From NCBI GenBank assembly GCA_964543855.1, contig CAZJAD010000065.1, forward strand, positions 1 to 12,714: a stretch of 12,714 nucleotides of DNA, read 5' to 3'. A model generated the notes under the pieces. It was not told the origin of the DNA and made no database searches. It saw only the letters and a program-made list of their open reading frames with translations. This stretch comes from CAZJAD01 sp964543855 (lineage in GTDB: Bacteria > Electryoneota > RPQS01 > DYHQ01). Numbering within the stretch: the stretch's first letter is position 1; each line of letters opens with the position of its first letter. Positions 6,233 to 12,373 of this stretch are shown one piece after another. The position numbers and the translations under genes are program-made.

Positions 6233-9028
6233 ATGATTCAAAAGCATTTCATCGAGCTGACGGTTAACGGAGACAAACATACGGTGCCCGTGACGGCTAC
6301 GACGACACTGGCTGAGGTACTGCGGGAACAGCTCGATTTGACAGGAACAAAACTGGGCTGCGGCGTCGGCGATTGTGGCGCGTGCACAGTGCTGCTGGAC
6401 GGCGAGCCCGTGAGCTCGTGCATACTGCTCGCGTTGGAGGCTGAAGGACGAGAGATCGTCACCATCGAGGGAGTATCGACAGACGGCAAGCTGCACCCGT
6501 TGCAAAGGGCGTTCGCAGAGGTCGGTGCCATTCAATGCGGATTCTGCACGCCGGCGATGGTGCTCACGGCAAAAGCTCTGATTGACAGGAATCCAAATCC
6601 ATCGGAGGAAGAAATCCGGGAAGCGCTCGGTGGTGTCCTCTGCCGTTGCACGGGCTACGCCAAAATCGTGAAGGCGATTCAACATTGGCAGGATTACGCT
6701 GGAGCGCCTCCCTTGGAGGAGAAACCATCGGAGGACAAACGCGCAGTCGTCGGGCGGAGTCTACCCAAGAAGGATTCCTTCGACAAAGCCACCGGCAGAG
6801 CGAAGTACACCGATGACATCAAGCTCCCGAATATGCTTTACGGGAAGATCCTCACCAGTCCTCTCGCGCATGCACGCATCGTGAAGATTGACACGCGAAA
6901 GGCGAAGGCACTTCCCGGTGTGAAGGCAATCCTGACAGCCGAAGATGTTCCGGATACCATGTACGGTGTCAGTCCAGCTCGCTACGACGAACATATTCTG
7001 GCACGGGACAAAGTCTGTCATGTGGGTGACGAGGTGGCGGCGGTAGCGGCCGTCGATGAAGCGACCTGTCGCGCGGCGCTGGAGCTCATCGAAGTCGAAT
7101 ACGAGGAGCTGCCGGCTGTCTTCGATCCGATTGACGCAATGGCGGATGGTGCGCCGATTATTCTTGACAGATACCCGAACAATATCAACACCCGCGTTGA
7201 CTGGAAATTCGGGGATGTGGAGAAAGGTTTCGAGGAGGCGGACCTTGTTCTCTCGGACAGGTACGAGGGAAATCGAACCTATCAGAGTCCCATGGAGCCC
7301 CATTGCGCGATTGCACAGTGGGAAGCAGACGGGCGTCTCACGCTGTACACTTCGACGCAAGTCGTTCACCATGTCCGCTATCAACTGGCGCGTCTTCTCG
7401 ACATGCCGCAGGGAGACATCCGCGTCGTCGGCCCTCATTGTGGCGGGGGCTTTGGTGGAAAGGCCGCCATCAATCCACTCGAAATCCTGGCGGCATTCCT
7501 ATCGAAGAAAACCGGCAGGCCGGTGAAAATGCGCTACACACGCTCCGAGATGTTCCATCACTGCCGCGGAAGACACAAGCAGATCATCGAACTGAAAATG
7601 GGGATGAAGAAAGACGGCACACTCACAGCCGTACAACAGAAATCCATTCTGGACGGCGGTGCCTACAGTTCTTTCGGAGTCGTTGCCGTCTACTATTCCG
7701 GAGCGATGGTTCCGACCCTCTACAAGATACCCAATTACAAATACGATGGCTTTCGCGTCAACACGAATCTGCCTGCCTGTGGCGCGATGCGAGGCCACGG
7801 ATGCCCTCATCCCCGGTTCGCCTTCGAAAGTCTGATGACGGACATGGCCAAGGCGCTGAACCTCGATCCCATCGATGTCCGGATGAAAAACGCCATGGAT
7901 CCCGACACTCGGACGATCAATGACTTGGACATTGGCTCCTGCGAACTGAAAGCCTGTCTCGAAACCGTTCGCAAAAAAAGCGGATGGGATGAGAAATGGG
8001 GCAAGCTTCCCTTTGGAAGAGGGATTGGTATCGGCTGCGGCGGATTCGTCAGCGGAGCCGGCTATCCGATCTACCGCTCAAAATTCCCACACTCGAACGC
8101 CCTTATCAAAGTGAGCGAAGACGGCCACACAGCCATTCTCTTCTCGGGCGAGACAGACATCGGTCAGGGCTCGATGACCGTCCTCGCCCAGATCGCCGCC
8201 GAAGCCATGGGAATCACCTTCGATCGCATCAAGGTGGTGATTGCCGACACAGATCGCACACCGCTTGGATTCGGCTCGTTTTCATCCCGGGTTACTCTGA
8301 TGGGGGGAAATGCCTGCAAGATGGCGGGCGAGGATATCAAACGGCAGCTCCTGGAAACGGCATCCCAAATGTTGAATGTGACAGCCGACAAGCTGGACAT
8401 CCGGGAGAATCGAGTCTACTCCAAGGACGACCGGAACAAGGAACTGCCTTGGCACGAAGTAGCCGCCCAATATTTCGCCGACAACGGTCCGCTGATCGGT
8501 CGAGGCCATTATTCTCCACCGGAGGGTTTGGGCGGGACCTTCAAAGGCGCGACCGTCGGAACATCTCCCGCCTATTCTTTTTCTGCGTGCGTCTGCGAAG
8601 TCGAAGTCGACCTTGAGACGGGACGCGTGAAAGTCGTCCGCTTCACCGATGCGCACGATGTCGGCACGCCCGTCAATCCCGCGGCGGTGGAAGGCCAGGC
8701 GGAGGGAGCCATCGCCATGATGCTCGGCGAGACACTGTTCGAGGAGGTCGTCTTCGACGAGCAGGGCAGGACCCTCAATCCCAATCTTCGCGACTACCTT
8801 CTCGTGACCGCCAAAGATGTACCGCCTATCGACTGCAGCATCGTCGAGTCTTATGAGCCGAGGGGGCCTTTCGGAGCCAAGGAAGTCGGCGAAGGGTCGA
8901 CTCTCCCCGTCATCGGCGCCATCGCCAACGCCATCGAAGACGCCATCGGCGTCCGAATCAAATCCCTGCCCATCACCCCGGAGAAGGTCTTGCATGCTCT
9001 GAGGCAACGGAAAGACCTGAAAGCCTGA
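6233..9028 (+). CDS. Fused 2Fe-2S/molybdopterin subunit, xanthine dehydrogenase/4-hydroxybenzoyl-CoA reductase-like
   Basis: This 931-residue protein joins the small iron-sulfur subunit and the large molybdenum subunit of the xanthine oxidase family in one chain. Residues 1-155 carry the ferredoxin-type cluster (Cys43, 48, 51, 63) and the helical cluster (Cys102, 105, 137, 139: CGFC and CRC). A linker rich in E, K and P (about 156-172) leads to the Mo domain. There, MEPHCAIAQW (354-363), GGGFGGK (404-410), CGAMRGHG (516-523), SGETDIGQGSM (638-648) and GAKEVGEGS (881-889) are visible; Glu887 is the expected catalytic glutamate. The frame is open upstream to 5945 inside the FAD gene, but the ATG at 6233 starts the ferredoxin domain exactly, so it is chosen. 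In most relatives these are separate genes. It forms a complex with the FAD subunit just upstream. Substrate: an aromatic or heteroaromatic (CoA thioester possible); not decided by sequence alone. Confidence 0.9.
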   Translation: MIQKHFIELTVNGDKHTVPVTATTTLAEVLREQLDLTGTKLGCGVGDCGACTVLLDGEPVSSCILLALEAEGREIVTIEGVSTDGKLHPLQRAFAEVGAIQCGFCTPAMVLTAKALIDRNPNPSEEEIREALGGVLCRCTGYAKIVKAIQHWQDYAGAPPLEEKPSEDKRAVVGRSLPKKDSFDKATGRAKYTDDIKLPNMLYGKILTSPLAHARIVKIDTRKAKALPGVKAILTAEDVPDTMYGVSPARYDEHILARDKVCHVGDEVAAVAAVDEATCRAALELIEVEYEELPAVFDPIDAMADGAPIILDRYPNNINTRVDWKFGDVEKGFEEADLVLSDRYEGNRTYQSPMEPHCAIAQWEADGRLTLYTSTQVVHHVRYQLARLLDMPQGDIRVVGPHCGGGFGGKAAINPLEILAAFLSKKTGRPVKMRYTRSEMFHHCRGRHKQIIELKMGMKKDGTLTAVQQKSILDGGAYSSFGVVAVYYSGAMVPTLYKIPNYKYDGFRVNTNLPACGAMRGHGCPHPRFAFESLMTDMAKALNLDPIDVRMKNAMDPDTRTINDLDIGSCELKACLETVRKKSGWDEKWGKLPFGRGIGIGCGGFVSGAGYPIYRSKFPHSNALIKVSEDGHTAILFSGETDIGQGSMTVLAQIAAEAMGITFDRIKVVIADTDRTPLGFGSFSSRVTLMGGNACKMAGEDIKRQLLETASQMLNVTADKLDIRENRVYSKDDRNKELPWHEVAAQYFADNGPLIGRGHYSPPEGLGGTFKGATVGTSPAYSFSACVCEVEVDLETGRVKVVRFTDAHDVGTPVNPAAVEGQAEGAIAMMLGETLFEEVVFDEQGRTLNPNLRDYLLVTAKDVPPIDCSIVESYEPRGPFGAKEVGEGSTLPVIGAIANAIEDAIGVRIKSLPITPEKVLHALRQRKDLKA

Positions 9029-9134
9029 ATCCTCCGCCATTCGGCAGGTTCTCCGTCAAGGTATCAGACATCCATTCCGTTGAGTGTCATAGTAAGTCTC
9101 CAATTAACAATATAAAATGCCAATTTCAGAAAAA

Positions 9135-9152
9135 ATCGACGGAATCGACGGA
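9135..9152. repeat. Two tandem copies of ATCGACGGA just upstream of a promoter
   Basis: ATCGACGGA occurs at 9135-9143 and again at 9144-9152 without a gap, preceded by an A run and followed by AATC. The pair ends 6 bases before the -35 box at 9159. The position is where an activator or UP-element contact would sit. A direct-repeat binding site is possible; chance duplication is the alternative. Confidence 0.6.
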
Positions 9153-9158
9153 AATCTC

Positions 9159-9187
9159 TTGACAAAGTGAACTATAGGTAGTATAAT
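9159..9187 (+). promoter_or_regulatory. Perfect sigma-70-type promoter (TTGACA - 17 bases - TATAAT)
   Basis: TTGACA at 9159-9164 and TATAAT at 9182-9187 are separated by exactly 17 bases, and AT-rich DNA lies upstream. Both hexamers match the housekeeping consensus completely, which is rare in a moderately GC-rich window. Transcription should start near 9194. The structured segment and terminator that follow support it as a real promoter. Confidence 0.88.
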
Positions 9188-9193
9188 TACATC

Positions 9194-9309
9194 TGAGTAG
9201 GCCCGCAGGTCGGCTGCGGGCCGCCTTGTCGGGTAGGACTGGACCTACAAGTCGAAGGCACAACGCAATCCCTTCGAATTTATCGAAATGGATTGGTTGT
9301 GTCTTTTTT
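9194..9309 (+). ncRNA. Candidate small structured RNA of about 116 nt (or attenuation leader)
   Basis: Starting about 7 bases after the TATAAT box, the segment folds almost end to end. Hairpin 1: GGCCCGCAG (9200-9208) with CTGCGGGCC (9214-9222), nine perfect pairs and a GTCGG loop. Hairpin 2: GCCTT (9223-9227) with AAGGC (9255-9259), and inside it GTAGG (9233-9237) with CCTAC (9244-9248). Hairpin 3 is the intrinsic terminator. There is no credible reading frame. I do not recognise it as 6S, SRP, RNase P, tmRNA or a known riboswitch class. If readthrough occurs it would act as a 5' leader for the secretin at 9444; otherwise it is a free small RNA. The start is predicted, not observed. Confidence 0.6.
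9259..9309 (+). terminator. Intrinsic terminator closing the small-RNA unit
   Basis: CACAAC (9259-9264) pairs with GTTGTG (9296-9301), then after a bulged G (9265) CAATCC (9266-9271) pairs with GGATTG (9290-9295). An upper stem TTCGA (9273-9277) with TCGAA (9283-9287) closes on a five-base loop. The stem of about 17 pairs is followed by TC and six T (9304-9309). This is a textbook rho-independent terminator on the + strand. Confidence 0.85.
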
Positions 9310-9443
9310 GTTTCTGCTGGCTGCGTAACAATGAGCATGTGGGCTTGTTGGGTCAGTTGCATTCCCTATAGAGAGGCGCGGGCATAGTTGAGTCCTCTCC
9401 GGCAGACGATGTATTCGGAATCAGATGTAGAAAGCAACCACCT

Positions 9444-11246
9444 TTGACCCTGTCAAACCCCTTGGACAGCCGGGGGCGAACTTCAATCAATCCTGCGCTG
9501 CTTCGGCGCAAAACGAACCTCACCAAGGGCTCCCGCGAAGGCCATCCGGCCGGCGGTGAGCCCGCATGTCGCTCTGCGAAATGGCTCATCCGCAGCGGCC
9601 GGAGCAAACATCACCTACTCAAGCTGCTCCTGCCGGTTCTCTTGTGCGGCCTCCTGTTTCCTCCTGATGCTGGCGCGGTGAGCCTCTTCAAACGCAGGCA
9701 CAAGGATGAGCCGGATTCCTTGATCAAGCAGTCCGGTTCGTATTCTGTGGGTTATGAGTATCGCCAGGCTGAACACTATGCTCGGACGCTGATCCAGCAA
9801 CGACGCTATGTCGAAGCCGCCAGCTACCTGCGCACGGCGTTGCGAACTTTGCCTGAAGGCGCGCCACGCCTGCCATTGATCCTGCTCCTGGCGGATGCAC
9901 AGATGGGTATTGGAGATGTCGAGGGTGCCAGAGAGACGCTGATGGAAGCAGATGGCTTGGCGATCACTACCTCCCAGAACAAGGCAGTCGAAAAACGACA
10001 CACGACGCTTTCGAATCTGCCGATCCCGCCACGCAGTCCAATCCCGGTCTCAGATTCCCTGATGCTCGCGCAGATGCTCGAGGAGCTCGAAGCTGAAGCA
10101 TGGGTGATGCCCGTGGCGTATATCACCAATTCGTTCTTTGAAACGGATCTTCGTCAGGTCCTGACGGATATTTCGATGGAATCAGGCGTGCCCATTCTCT
10201 GGGACGCTACGGTGCAGGGTCTGGTCACTTATGAGGCCGTGGAGCAGCCGCTGGAGGTCGTCCTCAAGGCGATTCTGATGCCCGCGGGTTACAGCTTCAG
10301 TTTTCAGGACGGCGCTTACTATGTCGGGTCGTCGAGTCCCAAGGATCCGGCGTTTGCGCTGCTCTCGGGCACCGAGGTCGTGACGCTGTCGAATATTGGC
10401 GCGACCGAAGCGATTTCGCTGCTGTCCGACTATTTCGAGCCGTATGTCAAGGCCTCCAAGACCGCCAACACGGTCTGCATCACCGCGCCGCTTCCCATCA
10501 TCGATCGTATCCGTTCCGACCTGGCCGTCTTGGACGAACCTCCGGTTCAGATTCTGATTGAAGTCGTCGTGTGCGAATTCTCGGTCGATGCCCTTCGCAA
10601 GATGGGGCTGGACTGGTCGCTCACGCAGTCTACGCGCAATCCCACCTGGAGCGTGGGAACGGATCACACGGACATCGAACGCGCCGCGATTACCGGCACC
10701 TACACAGAATTGAGCAAGGATATCGGCAAATATACGGCGGACTTGACCGCGTCGCTCGAAGCCCTTGTGGAGTCCGGCGATGCCCAGATTCGAGCCAAAC
10801 CGCGCATCACCACGCTCAACGGTCGCACCGCCGAAATCGCCCTGACACGCGACCAGTACTTCGTCATCCAGACCGGCACGGGGCAGTTTTACCAGTATGC
10901 CCAGTTGCAGGCGGTGACATCGGGCATTCGGCTCGAAATCACGCCCTATGCCTCCGAGACGGATGAAATCACCGTCTATGTGAAGCCGGAAGTCGGAGAT
11001 GTCGTGGGGCAGGGGGCGGAGGGCTTGCCGGAAATCACGAATCGCACGGCCAGCACTTCCGTCCGCGTGCAGGACGGCGAAACCTTCACCGTGGGCGGCC
11101 TGAACCTGCAGAGAGAGAAGACGATTCGGCGGAAAGTTCCGTTCCTCGGGGATATACCGCTGCTGGGCTACCTCTTCCGCTACGACCAGCGGGAGGTGAA
11201 AGACACGGAGATTATCATCTTCGTCACGCCCTATCTTCTGAAGTGA
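9444..11246 (+). CDS. Secretin (type II/IV pilus-type outer-membrane channel) with TPR-like N-terminal region; start uncertain
   Basis: Residue numbers count from a TTG at 9444 (600 residues). A basic stretch and hydrophobic segment at about 53-78 (LLKLLLPVLLCGLLF, then PPDAGA) look like a signal peptide. Residues 105-185 resemble TPR repeats (AEHYARTLIQQRRYVEAASYLRTAL is typical in pattern). Residues 230-295 fit a secretin N0/STN domain, 310-370 an N1-type domain. The secretin core runs from about 370 to 600, with IEVVVCEFSVDALRKMGLDW at its start and the family signature VPFLGDIPLLGYLFR near 565-579, ending in IIFVTPYLL. Secretins form gated rings in the outer membrane for type II/III secretion, type IV pili or phage export. 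No in-frame ATG exists before the signal peptide and no ribosome site precedes the TTG, so the true start is unclear (see findings). No ATPase or platform gene is visible nearby. Confidence 0.85.
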   Translation: MTLSNPLDSRGRTSINPALLRRKTNLTKGSREGHPAGGEPACRSAKWLIRSGRSKHHLLKLLLPVLLCGLLFPPDAGAVSLFKRRHKDEPDSLIKQSGSYSVGYEYRQAEHYARTLIQQRRYVEAASYLRTALRTLPEGAPRLPLILLLADAQMGIGDVEGARETLMEADGLAITTSQNKAVEKRHTTLSNLPIPPRSPIPVSDSLMLAQMLEELEAEAWVMPVAYITNSFFETDLRQVLTDISMESGVPILWDATVQGLVTYEAVEQPLEVVLKAILMPAGYSFSFQDGAYYVGSSSPKDPAFALLSGTEVVTLSNIGATEAISLLSDYFEPYVKASKTANTVCITAPLPIIDRIRSDLAVLDEPPVQILIEVVVCEFSVDALRKMGLDWSLTQSTRNPTWSVGTDHTDIERAAITGTYTELSKDIGKYTADLTASLEALVESGDAQIRAKPRITTLNGRTAEIALTRDQYFVIQTGTGQFYQYAQLQAVTSGIRLEITPYASETDEITVYVKPEVGDVVGQGAEGLPEITNRTASTSVRVQDGETFTVGGLNLQREKTIRRKVPFLGDIPLLGYLFRYDQREVKDTEIIIFVTPYLLK

Positions 11247-11389
11247 GTGGAAAGGCATCTGGCCGCCGTTGTCGGTCTCCAGACCGGCAATGGTGCCATC
11301 GTGATGTACTACGCGGGATGCTCCGGCGTCCCGCAATCCCGCACGCAGGAGCGGGTTTCGGAAATTCGATTGCCTCGCGCGTTCCATTC

Positions 11390-11454
11390 CAGGGGGGAGG
11401 GGAATGGACCGGGCACGCGGGGGACAACGAATGCCCCTGCTCAGGGGGGAGGGG
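11390..11454. repeat. Repeated 13-mer CAGGGGGGAGGGG inside two adjacent hairpins
   Basis: CAGGGGGGAGGGG occurs at 11390-11402 and 11442-11454, 52 bases apart, each time filling the loop and 3' arm of a hairpin (D and E) whose 5' arms differ. Each copy has runs of six and four G, so G-quadruplex formation is also possible. It may be a dispersed repeat of this genome. Confidence 0.7.
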
Positions 11455-11548
11455 CATAATAGAGAGCCGTTCCGGGGGCAGGACCCAACCTGATGCCCCA
11501 GAACGGCAGGGTGAGACCGGCCGCCAACCGCGGTCGGCGGCCGGCTCA

Positions 11549-11574
11549 CCTGTTAAACCATGTTTAACAGGAGG
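11549..11574 (+). promoter_or_regulatory. Hairpin abutting and partly covering the Shine-Dalgarno site
   Basis: CCTGTTAAAC (11549-11558) is complementary to GTTTAACAGG (11562-11571), giving a ten-pair stem with a three-base loop. The strong ribosome site AGGAGG lies at 11569-11574, so its first three bases fall in the stem. The ATG at 11584 follows after 9 bases. An earlier in-frame ATG (11560) lies in the loop and is not the likely start. The arrangement could tune translation or protect the 5' end after processing. Confidence 0.65.
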
Positions 11575-11583
11575 AGTTCCACT

Positions 11584-12291
11584 ATGAGGTACCTAATTGC
11601 AGCAATCATGGTGGTCTGCATGATGGCTTTTATGGCTCAGGCTACTCCGCCGCCAGCCCACGGAGGGTATCAAGCAGGATGGGGTATGCAGCCGTTCACC
11701 TGGGATGCCGTTGGCGGCTCGTGGTCAGCCTGGGGGCTCTATGACTATCAAAACGGCCCTGATCCGAACAGCGGTGGCGATGACTGGGTTGTCGATTGGA
11801 CAGATCCCAATAGCCCCGTATACATTTCGTACGACCCGATCACGCTGGAGCTGTGGATTGAACAGTATTGCTACTCGACCTACGAGTACACCTCGTACCA
11901 GTGGCACCGTCTGGGCGATCAGGCGGAGACTGTCCACTTTATCATCCAGGGTATCATGCAGAGCAACAACGGCCAGTGGATGTCGCTCGTTGCTGGCACT
12001 GACCCTATGACGCACCTCATCTTCAGACACGACGCCCTTGGTAGGACCGGTGCGACCTATGGGGGCGACATTCCCATCACCTGGGAGGGACGTTGGGGCA
12101 CAGGTTTGGTGTACGGCAATAGTATCGTTCAGCAATGGACCACCTATACCCCGGACCCCGACGTGGATATGCTGATTCCTGAACCGTGTGATCACTGGTT
12201 CCAGTTCCGAGGCACCTTCGTGCTTTACTACCACATCGACGACGGGTATTATTCACTGGAAATGGCGGGCTGCCCCGCGCCTGAGATGTAG
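11584..12291 (+). CDS. Small secreted Trp/Tyr-rich protein, family not recognised
   Basis: The start is set by AGGAGG at 11569-11574, giving 235 residues. A clear Sec signal peptide (MRYLIAAIMVVCMMAFMAQA) should be cleaved after residue 20, leaving TPPPAHGG at the new end. The mature part of about 215 residues has 13 Trp and 17 Tyr, many Asp, Pro and Gly, and few Lys, as in a compact beta-rich extracellular domain. Three cysteines remain (96, 202, 230). There is no membrane anchor, lipobox, pilin motif or sorting tail, and no repeats. I do not recognise the family. It lies between a secretin and a chaperone-like protein, both likely in the envelope, so an exported surface or matrix subunit is plausible; that is inference. 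The unusually structured leader and strong ribosome site suggest high or controlled expression. Confidence 0.75.
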   Translation: MRYLIAAIMVVCMMAFMAQATPPPAHGGYQAGWGMQPFTWDAVGGSWSAWGLYDYQNGPDPNSGGDDWVVDWTDPNSPVYISYDPITLELWIEQYCYSTYEYTSYQWHRLGDQAETVHFIIQGIMQSNNGQWMSLVAGTDPMTHLIFRHDALGRTGATYGGDIPITWEGRWGTGLVYGNSIVQQWTTYTPDPDVDMLIPEPCDHWFQFRGTFVLYYHIDDGYYSLEMAGCPAPEM

Positions 12292-12302
12292 GACAAAAGC
12301 TT

Positions 12303-12336
12303 GGGCTTTCAGCCGGGGCCCGGCCGGCTGAACCCC
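12303..12336. repeat. Intergenic inverted repeat between the secreted protein and the Ig-fold gene
   Basis: TTCAGCCGG (12308-12316) pairs with CCGGCTGAA (12324-12332) around a GGCCCGG loop, and flanking GGG/CCC can extend it across a small internal loop. No T run follows on the + strand, so it may reduce readthrough or stabilise the upstream message rather than act as an intrinsic terminator. It resembles in style the hairpins before 11584. Confidence 0.65.
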
Positions 12337-12373
12337 ACACGCCTCCAAGACCAAATAGAGCAGCACCATAAGG

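Larger units (their letters stand above)
9029..9443. other. Gene-free stretch between the catabolic and surface modules
   Basis: These 415 bases contain no convincing gene. No intrinsic terminator follows the Mo-subunit stop at 9028. From about 9095 the DNA becomes AT-rich, unlike both flanks, then holds a tandem 9-base repeat, a consensus promoter, a structured RNA segment and a terminator (listed separately). In 9310-9443 I see nothing clear; TATAGA at 9367-9372 has only a poor -35 partner. The whole stretch looks like a boundary with its own small transcription unit. Confidence 0.75.
11247..11583. other. Gene-free stretch packed with eight successive hairpins
   Basis: This 337-base stretch has no convincing gene but nearly continuous inverted repeats. 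A: 11260-11298, 17 pairs with G-U wobbles and one bulge, right after the secretin stop. B: GCGGGA/TCCCGC, 11313-11334. C: CCCGC/GCGGG, 11338-11355. D: TCCATTCC/GGAATGGA, 11383-11408. E: ATGCCCCT/AGGGGCAT, 11431-11457. F: GCCGTTC and GGGGCA with TGCCCC and GAACGGC, 11466-11507. G: GTGAG and CCGGCCGCC with GGCGGCCGG and CTCAC, 11511-11549. H: 11549-11571. None is followed by a T run, so they are not standard terminators. It may be a structured 5' leader or RNA-processing and stability region. No good promoter was found inside it. Confidence 0.8.

Noticed and set aside
9029..9095. Terminator for the catabolic operon just after the Mo-subunit stop
   Set aside because: Only short complementary pieces (such as GACA/TGTC with a long loop) and no T run; not enough to call.
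9288..9371. 27-codon frame (ATG 9288) of hydrophobic, Cys/Trp-rich residues over the terminator
   Set aside because: No ribosome site, it begins inside the terminator stem, and would be cut off by the terminator. Probably chance.
9345..9372. Second promoter (TTGTTG, 16 bases, TATAGA) before the secretin
   Set aside because: The -35 box matches only three of six consensus bases; below what I would call, although some promoter for the secretin is likely nearby.
11338..11358. CCCGC/GCGGG hairpin followed by TTT as secretin terminator
   Set aside because: Stem is only five pairs and the T run only three; kept as a member of the hairpin array, not as a terminator.
10182..11549. 455-residue minus-strand open frame opposite the secretin
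   Set aside because: It lies antisense to a well-supported secretin, and its composition (R, G, H, D, L without domain motifs) is what a mirrored GC-rich coding frame gives. No ribosome site or family match.
11243..11587. 114-residue + strand frame starting with GTG that overlaps the secretin stop
   Set aside because: The GTGA overlap looks like translational coupling, but the product is low-complexity R/G/P/S and is encoded by the hairpin array; it also overlaps the next gene's ribosome site and start. Best explained as chance.
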